This document shows, one piece after another, positions 9,284-17,995 of a stretch of 48,736 nucleotides of DNA. The position numbers and the translations under genes are program-made. Numbering within the stretch: the stretch's first letter is position 1; each line of letters opens with the position of its first letter. The stretch is from Bartonella florencae (GTDB lineage Bacteria > Pseudomonadota > Alphaproteobacteria > Rhizobiales > Rhizobiaceae), in contig NZ_HE997453.1 of NCBI RefSeq assembly GCF_000312525.1, forward strand, positions 1-48,736. Reading direction: 5' to 3'. The notes under the pieces were generated by a model. The model had not been told where the DNA came from. It made no database searches and worked only from the letters and a program-made list of their open reading frames with translations.

Positions 9284-10093
9284 CTATCTGAACAAATCAT
9301 TTGCATCAGGAATACAAGACACTGCCCAATGATAAAAGCTCCCTTTCTGAGGTTTTTGAGTCGTCTTCATCTTTCTGTGAATATGAAATCCTATAAAACG
9401 TGGATCTTTAAGAGGTTTAAGACCAAAAGCTGAATCAAAAATGCGTTCAGTTTTCCGTCCAGTCCAATAATAAAAAGTTTCCTTTTCCTTTGCTTCATGA
9501 AAAAAACCATATCGTTTGGCTAATCGTGAAATACCATCATTGCCAAATATTGTAATTCCAAGATTTCTTGGTAAAATCGGCATCTTCTTCCTCTTTAACC
9601 AAAATGGTTTCCAAACACGGCGTTTAAACCCAAGCCAATGAGGAACCATCTCTGTGTCTTTCCAATAATCTTCAAACACCTTTATAATAGGATTATCGGA
9701 CGGAAAATAAAGTGCAGAAACACCTACCCTTGCAGCATTTTCTCGTGCAAGCCAAACCTTCTGTGCATCTGGATGAAATTGTTTAACCAAGTAAACATCT
9801 GTATCTAACCATACACCTTGTTCATACTTCATCAACATAACACGAAAAAAATCCGAAAACTGAACGATTATACAATCCTGATTATCATCAGAAAAATTGG
9901 GATCAAGGCGGTAAATTGCTGAGCGTGGTAAAATCGATTCAGCAGCATGCAATTCAACGCCGGCAGGGAGGTTGTCTATTTTTTTGTCATAACTGAAAAG
10001 TTTAACGCGTTGTCCAGTTTTAACCATGGAGGATAAACAAAGCCTATCAACAAGTCTTAATTTTCCACTATACCAAAATGTGCAAATATCCAT
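9284..10093 (-). CDS. GT32-like glycosyltransferase (capsule/LPS type)
   Basis: This 269-residue protein has a sugar-nucleotide-binding fold with the metal-binding DxD motif in GVWLDTDVYLV (about residue 95). It opens with CTFWYSGKL, followed by FSYD. This pattern is shared by the glycosyltransferases with DXD motif found in capsule and LOS synthesis and related to GT32. It has no signal peptide or membrane segment, so it is probably cytosolic or peripheral. I chose ATG 10093; a TTG two codons upstream is the alternative. It lies 10 bases after trkA in the same direction, so it is probably translated from the ntrYX-trkA transcript. Donor and acceptor are unknown. Confidence 0.75.
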   Translation of the reverse strand: MDICTFWYSGKLRLVDRLCLSSMVKTGQRVKLFSYDKKIDNLPAGVELHAAESILPRSAIYRLDPNFSDDNQDCIIVQFSDFFRVMLMKYEQGVWLDTDVYLVKQFHPDAQKVWLARENAARVGVSALYFPSDNPIIKVFEDYWKDTEMVPHWLGFKRRVWKPFWLKRKKMPILPRNLGITIFGNDGISRLAKRYGFFHEAKEKETFYYWTGRKTERIFDSAFGLKPLKDPRFIGFHIHRKMKTTQKPQKGSFYHWAVSCIPDANDLFR

Positions 10094-10103
10094 AGGCAAT
10101 ATA

Positions 10104-11480
10104 TCAAAAATATTCTAAACTTACGCGGAAAAGTTGTTCCACATCACGAACACACTCGACAAGAGCGAAAATCACTATCCGATCGCCAGATAAAATACGC
10201 GTATCTGCTGAAAGCTGTATTATTTTCTTATTGCGATAAATTGCACCAATTCTCAAACCCTCTGGTAAAGCTAGCTCTGACAATGACTTACCAACCAATG
10301 AAGAGGTTTGCATTACCTCAGCCTCAATAATTTCTGCCTGCCCATTAAAAACTGAGTGAACCGCACGAATACGACCACGACGCATTTGCTGCAAAATTCT
10401 TGATATCGTAACACTATGTGGATTAAGATAGGCATCCACACCAACGGCACGGCTAAATTCTTGATAAGCAACATTATTGATCAATACCATATTGGCTCTG
10501 CAGCCTAATCTTTTAGCGATAATGGCACTTAAGAGATTTACCTGATCCTGATTGGTCAATGTAATCATTAAATCGGCCTGATCAATTCCAGCGTCCTGAA
10601 GAATCACTGGATCTAATACGTTCCCATATAAAACAGTTGTTTTTTCGAGTTGATCAGCAATTGTAAGTGCTCTCTCTCTATGCGATTCTATAATCTTCAA
10701 TCTTAATTTATGAAGGCGTTTTTCAATAGCCTGTGCAACATAAAGACCAATGTGACCACCTCCTGCAATAATCATGCGGTGAGCATCTTGCTCTTTATGA
10801 CCAAAAAGACCAACCGCGCGGCGCATCTGATCACGAGCAGCAACGAGATAGGTTATATCACCAACACGCAATTGCGTCTCTGAATGCGCAATCAACAATT
10901 CTGAACCACGCTTAATCGCAGTCACTGTCGTATGAAGATCTGGAAAAAGCTCCGTTAATTGACGCAAAGGCGTATTAATAACTGGACAATCTTCCATGCA
11001 TTCCAAGGCTAACGCAACAATATCATCATTACAAAAATAAAGAACATCTATTGCCCCAGGTAAAGCAATACGACGCAAAACCATTTCTCCAACTTCAACT
11101 TCTGGGGAAATAACCACATCAATGGGAATATTCTCTCTAGAAAAAAGCGTTTTATAACGCGGTTCTAAATAAGATTGTGAACGAATACGGGCTATTTTTG
11201 TCGGAACATTAAATAAGGAATGTGCCACTTGGCAAGCCACCATATTAACTTCATCAAATAAAGTCACGGCAATCAACATATCTGCTTTGTCTGCATCAGC
11301 AGCCAAAAGAACCTCAGGACGTGAACCGTGACCAACAAAACCTCTTACATCCAATGTATCACGAATTTTTTCAATCAGTCTTGTTTCAATATCAATAACA
11401 GTAATATCATGATTTTCAGCAGCAAGACGCTCTGCTATCCCATAACCAACCTGTCCTGCACCACAAATAATAATACGCAT
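10104..11480 (-). CDS. trkA: Trk system potassium uptake protein TrkA
   Basis: This is the peripheral regulatory subunit of the Trk potassium channel. The 458 residues form two tandem RCK units. The first Rossmann motif is IIICGAGQVGYG and the second is MIIAGGGHIGLY, each followed by a TrkA_C domain. It binds NAD(H)/ATP and gates the membrane subunit TrkH/TrkG, which is not in this window. I start at ATG 11480, where AAGG precedes the codon and the Rossmann strand follows at once; an upstream start at 11498 would overlap ntrX. The location directly after ntrX is conserved in rhizobial relatives. Confidence 0.95.
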   Translation of the reverse strand: MRIIICGAGQVGYGIAERLAAENHDITVIDIETRLIEKIRDTLDVRGFVGHGSRPEVLLAADADKADMLIAVTLFDEVNMVACQVAHSLFNVPTKIARIRSQSYLEPRYKTLFSRENIPIDVVISPEVEVGEMVLRRIALPGAIDVLYFCNDDIVALALECMEDCPVINTPLRQLTELFPDLHTTVTAIKRGSELLIAHSETQLRVGDITYLVAARDQMRRAVGLFGHKEQDAHRMIIAGGGHIGLYVAQAIEKRLHKLRLKIIESHRERALTIADQLEKTTVLYGNVLDPVILQDAGIDQADLMITLTNQDQVNLLSAIIAKRLGCRANMVLINNVAYQEFSRAVGVDAYLNPHSVTISRILQQMRRGRIRAVHSVFNGQAEIIEAEVMQTSSLVGKSLSELALPEGLRIGAIYRNKKIIQLSADTRILSGDRIVIFALVECVRDVEQLFRVSLEYF

Positions 11481-11484
11481 AACC

Positions 11485-12843
11485 TTAAGAAACTCCAAGC
11501 GCTTTAAGCTTACGGTGCAAAGCTGAACGCTCCATACCTATAAATTCAGCTGTACGGGATATATTGCCACCCAAACGCCCAATTTGGGCGACCAAATACC
11601 TCTTTTCAAATAATTCTCGTGCTTCACGCAGCGGTAAATCCATTATACCCTCATCTGTATCCATTTGAATACGTGGCAAAGAATCGCTTACTTCGCTAGG
11701 GAGAAGCTCCGCTGTTATCGGGCCATCACCGTCACGCACAAGAATGAGAAGACGCTCAATATTATTGCGTAATTGCCTTACATTACCTGGCCAAGAATGT
11801 GTTTGTAAAATAGTCATCACATCTTCACTAATCTCACGCGGCTTAATACCGACTTGTTGCGATATTGTTTTCACAAAATGGCGTACAAGTTCTGGAATGT
11901 CTTCACGACGCGCCGATAGTGGTGGAACAGAAATAGGAACAACCGAAAGACGATGAAAGAGATCCTCTCTAAAGCGCCCATCTGATATGAGGTTTTCAAG
12001 GTTTTGTGCCGTTGAAGATATGATACGCACATCCACCTTAACACGTTTTGTACCACCAACTCTTTCAAATGTTTGCCCCGTTAAAACCCGAAGTATCTTT
12101 CCTTGAGTCTCACGTGGCATATCAGCAATTTCATCAAGATAGAGTATCCCACCATGTGCTTCTTCTAATGCACCTATCTTTCGTTCTCCTCCTTCCATTT
12201 CGTTACCAAATAATTCTATTTCCATTCTTTCTGGAGTAATCGTTGCAGCATTTATTGTAACAAATGGCCCATTCGAACGCGTTGAAAGTGCATGAATAGC
12301 ACGTGCAACCATCTCTTTGCCCGCACCTGAGGGACCTGTAATCATAATGCGACTATTTGTTGGTGCTACTTTTTCTATGATTTGGCGCAAATTCTTTATA
12401 ACAGTTGATGTTCCGAGAAGTTCCAATGTATCGTTTGAGCGCTTTCGTAATTCTAAAAGCTCACGTTTTAAGCTTGAGTTTTCAAGGGTCCGTTCCGCAA
12501 CCAAAACAAGTCGATCAGCTTTAAAAGGTTTTTCAATGAAGTCATATGCCCCTCGTTTTATAGCAGAAACAGCCGTTTCAATATTACCATGACCAGAGAT
12601 CATAACCACTGGAAGAGCAGGATAGCGCGTTTTAATTTCATCAAGCAGTGCTAACCCATCAAGACGACTTCCTTGTAACCAAATATCTAAAAAAATAAGC
12701 TTTGGAATACGTTCACTAATTTGTGCTAAGGCTTCATCAGAGTTACAGGCAACACGTGTTTCATAACCTTCATCGTCTAAAATACCAGCAACAAGCTCAC
12801 GAATATCTGCTTCATCATCAACAATTAAGATATCTGATACCAT
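11485..12843 (-). CDS. ntrX: Nitrogen-regulation response regulator NtrX (no GAFTGA motif)
   Basis: This 452-residue NtrC-family response regulator has a receiver domain with phospho-acceptor D53 (LDIWLQG), an AAA+ domain with Walker A GPSGAGKE, and a C-terminal Fis-type HTH (GNISRTAEFIGMERSALHRK). The segment after ELFG reads NEMEGGERKIGALEEAHGG, so the GAFTGA loop that contacts sigma-54 is missing. This is known for NtrX in several alphaproteobacteria and suggests direct action on sigma-70-type promoters or repression. The ATG lies 1 base after the ntrY stop with GGGGAA upstream, so the pair is translationally coupled. NtrY is the cognate kinase. Confidence 0.96.
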   Translation of the reverse strand: MVSDILIVDDEADIRELVAGILDDEGYETRVACNSDEALAQISERIPKLIFLDIWLQGSRLDGLALLDEIKTRYPALPVVMISGHGNIETAVSAIKRGAYDFIEKPFKADRLVLVAERTLENSSLKRELLELRKRSNDTLELLGTSTVIKNLRQIIEKVAPTNSRIMITGPSGAGKEMVARAIHALSTRSNGPFVTINAATITPERMEIELFGNEMEGGERKIGALEEAHGGILYLDEIADMPRETQGKILRVLTGQTFERVGGTKRVKVDVRIISSTAQNLENLISDGRFREDLFHRLSVVPISVPPLSARREDIPELVRHFVKTISQQVGIKPREISEDVMTILQTHSWPGNVRQLRNNIERLLILVRDGDGPITAELLPSEVSDSLPRIQMDTDEGIMDLPLREARELFEKRYLVAQIGRLGGNISRTAEFIGMERSALHRKLKALGVS

Positions 12844-12844
12844 T

Positions 12845-15109
12845 CTATTCCCCTATCTTACGACTTGTGGCCTGTGTAATATTACCCTGCTTAACCCCAT
12901 CTGAGGGAAATATCAAACGGATCATTGCACCACGACCATCATAAAAACTCTTCGGTGCATCATGTAACTCCATCGTACCACCATGATCTTCAATAACTTT
13001 GCGCACAATAGCTAACCCAAGCCCTGTTCCTTTTTCTCGCGTTGTGATATAAGGTTCTAGTAATTTTTGCCTTTGCTCTTTAGGAAGTCCTTTACCGTTA
13101 TCAATAACATCTACAACTACACACCCTTTCTTACAATAAGAACGCACAAGAATATGTCCGTGAACATTTTCTTCTCGCATAACAGAATCTATAGATTCGC
13201 TTGCATTTTTGATAACATTGCAAAAAGCTTGTACAATGAGACGATTATCAAATGCACCCAAAAGTGGTACATTACCGAAATCTTGCTCAAAATGAATATC
13301 ATGGCGTGTCACTTCTATCAAGAAACATGCTTCTCGCAACAATCCGCGTATATCTAAAACATTCATTTGCGGTTTTGGCATACGTGCAAAAGAAGAAAAC
13401 TCATCAACCATACGCCCAATATCTCCAACTTGGCGAATAATCGTATCAATACAGCGTTCAAAGACCTCTCGATCTTGGGTTATAACTTTGTTGTAACGTT
13501 TACGAATCCGTTCAGCTGATAACTGAATAGGTGTAAGTGGATTTTTAATTTCATGTGCAATACGGCGTGCAATATCTGCCCACGCCGATGTACGTTGCGC
13601 TGCAACAAGATCTGTAATATCATCAATCGTTATAACCCAAGATTGCCCCTGTCCATCATCCTCTTCCATGGTGATTTGCACATTACAAACGCGTTCTTGT
13701 CCTGCCACACTTAAAGTGACTTGCTCACGGTGGTTTTTACGTTCTAGCGAACGTGCAAATTGAAAAACCTGCCAAATTTCAGTACTTAATGATAACAAAC
13801 TGTGCCCTATAACTTGTTGAGAACAAATATCAAACATTGTTTCCATAGAGCGATTGATAATTGTAATATCACCATTATCATCAATGCCAGCCACCCCCGC
13901 TGTTACACCAGACAAAACAGCTTCAGAAAAACGTCGCCTTTCATCAATTTGATCGCGAACTGCAATCAACTCATTACGCCGACTTTTTAATTCACTCACC
14001 ATGTAATTAAATGTTTTTGATAGCTGCCCAATATCTCCATCTTTTGCTCGTACCGGCACAAAAACTTCCATATCCCCAGAAGCTACCTCATCAGCAGCGC
14101 TAATAAGAAGACGAATAGGACGCACCAAACGATCAGCAACAGCAATACCAGACCAAATGGCTGATAAGAATAAACTAAAAAAAAGGCACAGATAAAGCAT
14201 ACCAAATGCGATTTGCGTTAGTAGACGATTTTCATTTAAATCGCGGTAACGATCTGTATTGACTTCTGTCAAACGCAAAGCAGATAAAACTTCTTTATCA
14301 ACATCGCGGACCAAATACAAAAATGTATTTGGAATATTGGTAAATTTTAAAATAATGCCAAAATAATCATGAACTCCCGGTTGAAAAGAAAAAGGTCTAG
14401 CACTCGTTGCACGCTCGATAAGATGCGAAGGAGGTATCGGCAGTTTATCCTCATCACCAAGATTGCTCGATATAAAAACAGTTCCGCTTGAACTTAACAA
14501 AAATGCACCACGCAGATTGCGCCCTATAGCATGACGCGTCAATTGCATCCTATATTCAGCTGGATTACGTTCTAAAAGCTTTTTGTTATCAAGTGCAAAG
14601 GTCATAGCATAGGACAAATTTTTCAAATTTTGTAGCATTTCATCCGCATAAGCATTCGCTAAATCAATAGAAGAACCAACAATTTGCCGTGTTGTCGTAT
14701 CAAACCATCGGTCGAGTCCTAAATTCAGCGCAGGCCCTGATACAAGAGCCACAGCAACAGCTGGCATTGTTGCAACAAGTGCAAACAATGAAATAAGACG
14801 CACATGAAGTCGGGCCCCTGCACGCCTAGAGCGCCACGCACGAATGATGGGAATCATCTCGTAAAAAACAATGATCACAAGTCCTAAAACCCAAACACTA
14901 TTAATCCCTATAAGAACAAGGGTTACAGCTCTACTGGGAACAACAGGCGTTAATCCAATAAGAATGATAAACGAAACAGATGCTGTGAGCAAAGCCAACA
15001 GAATAATGGTGATGCCTAAAAAAACATAAACCTTACTTAAGCGATATAACTCATCGTTATAAGCATTTTTATCTCCCTCTTGGAGATTCGTTACAGATAC
15101 TGTATTCAT
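12845..15109 (-). CDS. ntrY: Nitrogen-regulation sensor histidine kinase NtrY
   Basis: This is a membrane sensor kinase of about 754 residues. It has several N-terminal transmembrane segments, a periplasmic loop, another membrane segment near residue 300, a HAMP domain, a PAS domain (DDNGDITIINRSME), HisKA with the phospho-accepting His in AHEIKNPLTPIQ, and HATPase with NVIKNASES, DNGKGLP and GTGLGLAIV. I choose ATG 15109; a TTG-initiated frame from 15160 exists but adds a 17-residue extension. In many relatives dusB, ntrB and ntrC precede ntrY, but here rirA is divergently upstream. NtrY is linked to nitrogen and redox sensing in other genera; its signal here is unknown. Confidence 0.95.
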   Translation of the reverse strand: MNTVSVTNLQEGDKNAYNDELYRLSKVYVFLGITIILLALLTASVSFIILIGLTPVVPSRAVTLVLIGINSVWVLGLVIIVFYEMIPIIRAWRSRRAGARLHVRLISLFALVATMPAVAVALVSGPALNLGLDRWFDTTTRQIVGSSIDLANAYADEMLQNLKNLSYAMTFALDNKKLLERNPAEYRMQLTRHAIGRNLRGAFLLSSSGTVFISSNLGDEDKLPIPPSHLIERATSARPFSFQPGVHDYFGIILKFTNIPNTFLYLVRDVDKEVLSALRLTEVNTDRYRDLNENRLLTQIAFGMLYLCLFFSLFLSAIWSGIAVADRLVRPIRLLISAADEVASGDMEVFVPVRAKDGDIGQLSKTFNYMVSELKSRRNELIAVRDQIDERRRFSEAVLSGVTAGVAGIDDNGDITIINRSMETMFDICSQQVIGHSLLSLSTEIWQVFQFARSLERKNHREQVTLSVAGQERVCNVQITMEEDDGQGQSWVITIDDITDLVAAQRTSAWADIARRIAHEIKNPLTPIQLSAERIRKRYNKVITQDREVFERCIDTIIRQVGDIGRMVDEFSSFARMPKPQMNVLDIRGLLREACFLIEVTRHDIHFEQDFGNVPLLGAFDNRLIVQAFCNVIKNASESIDSVMREENVHGHILVRSYCKKGCVVVDVIDNGKGLPKEQRQKLLEPYITTREKGTGLGLAIVRKVIEDHGGTMELHDAPKSFYDGRGAMIRLIFPSDGVKQGNITQATSRKIGE

Positions 15110-15163
15110 AACTAGCTTACATATCCTTATCCCATTTGCCCATATAACCTCTTGTAACAAAAA

Positions 15164-15191
15164 TTGACAAGATCATTCGTACATTTAAAAT
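15164..15191 (+). promoter_or_regulatory. Predicted sigma-70-type promoter of rirA
   Basis: A perfect -35 box TTGACA (15164-15169) is separated by 16 bases from TAAAAT (15186-15191), a 5/6 match to the -10 consensus. It lies about 97 bases before the rirA ATG in the spacer between divergent ntrY and rirA. No experimental start is known; the call rests on the two boxes and the context. Confidence 0.6.
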
Positions 15192-15195
15192 AGAG

Positions 15196-15223
15196 AGCTA
15201 ATCTCTCAAAGAGAGAAAGAGCT
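15196..15223. repeat. Dyad at the presumed rirA transcription start
   Basis: The exact inner dyad tctctc-aaa-gagaga (15202-15216) is flanked by agct on both sides (15196-15199 and 15220-15223). It starts 5 bases after the predicted -10 box, where a repressor operator or a 5' leader hairpin would sit. Autoregulation by RirA is one possibility. The sequence does not match the rhizobial iron-responsive operator as I remember it. Confidence 0.5.
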
Positions 15224-15287
15224 TCTATATTGCGCAAAATATCTTTAAAATAAAATGCGTTCGGTAATCGTTTATAGAGGAGATAAG

Positions 15288-15752
15288 ATGCGGTTAACTA
15301 AACAAACAAATTATGCACTCCGAATGCTCATGTACTGTGCAGATAATCAGGGATCACTCAGTCGTATTTCAGAAATTTCAAAAACCTATGCCGTTTCCGA
15401 ACTTTTTTTATTCAAAATCCTTCACCCTCTTGTTGAAGCTGGGTTTATACAGACAGTACGGGGACGCAATGGTGGTGTCAAATTGGCCAAACCCGCAGCA
15501 GAAATCTCGATCGCTGATGTTGTGAAAGTAACAGAAGATAATTTTTCCATGGCAGAATGTTTCGACACTGAAGAATCTCTTTGTCCATTAATCAATTTTT
15601 GCGGCTTAAATACTGCACTCCAAAAAGCATTAAATGCTTTTTTTGACGTATTATCAGTCATATCTCTTGCTGATCTGCAACGACCAACTTTTCAAAAACA
15701 ATTAAAAACTAACTATCATAAACAAGAAACTAAAAAATTAAAAGGAGATTAA
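15288..15752 (+). CDS. rirA: Rrf2-family iron-responsive regulator RirA
   Basis: This 154-residue Rrf2-type winged-helix repressor closely follows rhizobial RirA from its first residues ([17 protein letters not shown]) through [12 protein letters not shown] and [15 protein letters not shown]. Three cysteines, in AECFD, SLCPL and FCGLN, form the iron-sulfur cluster ligand set. In rhizobia RirA represses iron uptake genes when iron is sufficient. I chose ATG 15288 because GAGGAGAT precedes it; an upstream ATG at 15255 lacks a site. The stop TAA directly abuts the start of ispDF, so the two are probably co-transcribed. Target genes are not in this window. Confidence 0.93.
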   Translation: MRLTKQTNYALRMLMYCADNQGSLSRISEISKTYAVSELFLFKILHPLVEAGFIQTVRGRNGGVKLAKPAAEISIADVVKVTEDNFSMAECFDTEESLCPLINFCGLNTALQKALNAFFDVLSVISLADLQRPTFQKQLKTNYHKQETKKLKGD

Positions 15753-15754
15753 AT

Positions 15755-16948
15755 ATTTCTATTGCAGCAATTATATTAGCTGCTGGACGCGGCAAAAGAG
15801 CAGGATCTCCACAAAAAATTCCAAAACAATATCGGCTTTTAGGAGAAGAGCCAGTCATTTGTCATACTGTGCGCTGTTTTGTACAGCACCCTGCTATTAC
15901 AAAAATTGTTCTTGTTGTTCATCCAGAAGACCATCAAATCTGTGAACAAGCACTCGCCGATTTTAAAGAGCGCCTCATTATCATTGAGGGAGGTGAGACA
16001 CGTCAAATCTCCACCTTACACGGACTTCATGCACTTAAAAATTTTAAACCAAAATATGTGCATATTCATGATGGTGCACGCCCCTTTATTGAAAAGCAAC
16101 TCCTCGAAAGAATCCATAGCAGCATCAACCATCAAGAAGGTGTTCTTCCCGTTCTTGCTGTCTCTGATACCCTCAAACGCGTAAATAACCTTCACCATGT
16201 TTTAGAAACAATTCCACGCACCCATCTTTATAGTGCACAAACTCCACAGTGTTTTCCCTTTGACCTCATCTTAGCTGCCCATGAAAAAGCAAAACAAGAT
16301 GGTAAAGAAGACTTCACTGATGATTGTGCAATTGCAGAATGGTTTGGAATTCCTATGCGTACCGTTCTTGGAGATCCTCACAACATAAAAATTACATGGC
16401 ACGAAGATTTTAATATGGCACATTTATATCTCCAGAAAAAAATGCAAATATATCCTGATATCCGCACCGGCAATGGTTATGATGTTCATTCTTTTGAAAA
16501 GGGAACTTTTCTTACATTATGTGGTATAAAAATTCCTTTTCATAAAAAGTTAAATGGACACTCTGATGCTGATGTCGCTCTTCATGCATTAACAGATGCC
16601 CTTCTCGCTACCCGAGGAGCAGGAGATATTGGCACACATTTTCCTCCCTCTGATCCTCAATGGAAAAATGCATCATCAGAAATTTTTCTCCGTCATGCTC
16701 TTGATATCGTTACACAAGCAGGTGGTCGTATCGCCAATGTGGATATCACCTTAATTGCTGAAGAACCTAAAATCGGCCCTTATCGTCAAACAATGATAGA
16801 AAATCTTATGCATATTCTTACAATTTCATCCGATCGAATCTCCATCAAAGCAACAACAAACGAAAAGCTTGGATTTATTGGTCGTGGCGAGGGCATTGCG
16901 GCTTTTGCAACAGCAAGCGTCCTTTACTCAGGAGAAGTTCCCAAATGA
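15755..16948 (+). CDS. ispDF: Bifunctional IspD/IspF, with apparent ATT start
   Basis: This is a fused enzyme of the MEP isoprenoid pathway. The N-terminal half is 2-C-methyl-D-erythritol 4-phosphate cytidylyltransferase; the C-terminal half is the 2,4-cyclodiphosphate synthase. IspD motifs are [19 protein letters not shown] and TDDCAIAE. IspF motifs are [26 protein letters not shown] and [11 protein letters not shown]. The frame is open back to the stop at 15731 but contains no ATG, GTG or TTG before the nucleotide-binding motif. The first conventional start, GTG 15869, would delete it. ATT at 15755 lies 7 bases after AGGAGA and gives 397 residues starting (M)[10 protein letters not shown]. 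The alternative is a sequence error. It overlaps cinA by ATGA. Confidence 0.9.
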   Translation: MSIAAIILAAGRGKRAGSPQKIPKQYRLLGEEPVICHTVRCFVQHPAITKIVLVVHPEDHQICEQALADFKERLIIIEGGETRQISTLHGLHALKNFKPKYVHIHDGARPFIEKQLLERIHSSINHQEGVLPVLAVSDTLKRVNNLHHVLETIPRTHLYSAQTPQCFPFDLILAAHEKAKQDGKEDFTDDCAIAEWFGIPMRTVLGDPHNIKITWHEDFNMAHLYLQKKMQIYPDIRTGNGYDVHSFEKGTFLTLCGIKIPFHKKLNGHSDADVALHALTDALLATRGAGDIGTHFPPSDPQWKNASSEIFLRHALDIVTQAGGRIANVDITLIAEEPKIGPYRQTMIENLMHILTISSDRISIKATTNEKLGFIGRGEGIAAFATASVLYSGEVPK

Positions 16949-17433
16949 CATATTTTTGTGAAAAACAAGCACGTGAAGTCCTTACAATTTGTCGCCAAAA
17001 AAGTTTACTTTTAGCAACTGTTGAGTCCTGTACAGGAGGTCTCATTGCTGCAAATCTTACCAATATTGCAGGATCATCCGATGTACTTGATTGTGGGTTT
17101 GTTGTTTATTCAAATGAAGCAAAGACACGCCTCGTTGGCGTATGCGCTGAACTTATAAAAAACTATGGAGCTGTTTCAAAAGAAGTTGCTCTTGTGATGG
17201 CCGAGGGTGGATTAAAACATTCACAGGCAGAAATTGCCGTTTCTGTAACAGGAATTGCAGGCCCTAGAGGAGCATGTTTTGAAAAACCTGTGGGGCTGGT
17301 GCATTTTGCCGTTGCTTACAAAAATCATAAAACTTTGCACCAAGAGATGCGCTTTGGAAACCTGGATCGTGATACCATACGTCACAAAACTGTTGAACAC
17401 GCTTTGAAAATGGTCTTGAAATCTCTCCAATGA
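16945..17433 (+). CDS. pncC: CinA C-terminal domain protein / nicotinamide-nucleotide amidohydrolase
   Basis: This 162-residue protein corresponds to the CinA C-terminal domain alone (PncC type), which deamidates nicotinamide mononucleotide in NAD salvage. Family motifs are [12 protein letters not shown] near residues 26-38 and the VTGIAGPRG segment. No CinA N-terminal MoaB-like domain is present, as in other rhizobial standalone forms. The ATG overlaps the ispDF stop (ATGA), so translation is coupled. It ends the rirA-ispDF-pncC run; the next gene is convergent. Confidence 0.92.
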   Translation: MTYFCEKQAREVLTICRQKSLLLATVESCTGGLIAANLTNIAGSSDVLDCGFVVYSNEAKTRLVGVCAELIKNYGAVSKEVALVMAEGGLKHSQAEIAVSVTGIAGPRGACFEKPVGLVHFAVAYKNHKTLHQEMRFGNLDRDTIRHKTVEHALKMVLKSLQ

Positions 17434-17531
17434 AATTTTTCATATCTGATTTGGGACTGCTTATCAACGGTAACCACAGCCCATATTGTATAACTTACAA
17501 TGGGTGTTATGCAAAAATGTTAATGAATAAA

Positions 17532-17993
17532 TTATGTTACTGGAGAGCCATAAATTTGATGCGCACGCATTTCAAAAGCATCGGTAAATTTGTGAAAAGC
17601 AATATCAAACATTGATCCCATTACTAGTTTAAGCATTTTGCTTTTAAATTCATAATCAATAAAAAACTCTACATTACACGCATTAGTGTTCTCAATATCA
17701 TGAAATGCCCAACGATTTTCAAGATACTTAAATGGGCCATCAATATATTTAACCTCTATCAGATTTTTCTTCGGCTGAAGAAATACTTGAGTCGTGAAAA
17801 TTTCTCGAATAAACTTATAACCAACAATCATGTCAGCAAGAAGTAATGTCTTTTCTTCATACTCTTTGCGAGAAAGAACTATTAAAGCCTCACACATTGG
17901 TAAAAATTCAGGATAACGCTCAATATCTGAAACCAGATCAAACATTTCACTGGCACTGTGAGCAATCTGCCGATGTGTTGTAAAAGTTGGCAT
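17532..17993 (-). CDS. Coq10/RatA-type START-like protein
   Basis: This 153-residue polyketide cyclase/START-like protein begins with MPTFTTHRQIAHSASEMFDLV and contains DIERYPEFLPMCEAL, the hallmark of the Coq10/RatA family. In eukaryotes Coq10 binds ubiquinone and helps respiration, and E. coli RatA is proposed to affect 70S assembly. The alphaproteobacterial proteins are usually regarded as Coq10-like. It starts 2 bases after the lipA stop with no separate ribosome binding site apparent, so it is probably coupled to lipA. There is no antitoxin partner, which argues against a toxin reading. Confidence 0.88.
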   Translation of the reverse strand: MPTFTTHRQIAHSASEMFDLVSDIERYPEFLPMCEALIVLSRKEYEEKTLLLADMIVGYKFIREIFTTQVFLQPKKNLIEVKYIDGPFKYLENRWAFHDIENTNACNVEFFIDYEFKSKMLKLVMGSMFDIAFHKFTDAFEMRAHQIYGSPVT

Positions 17994-17995
17994 AA

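Noticed and set aside
15110-15160. Longer NtrY start at TTG 15160
   Set aside because: It would add 17 residues before ATG 15109; a start at the ATG fits the usual NtrY N-terminus better. I cannot exclude it.
15869-16948. IspDF starting at GTG 15869
   Set aside because: It would delete the cytidylyltransferase nucleotide-binding motif, which is present and in frame upstream.
17532-17993. RatA-like toxin of a toxin-antitoxin pair
   Set aside because: No antitoxin-sized partner gene is adjacent and the gene is coupled to lipA, so a Coq10-type role is more likely.
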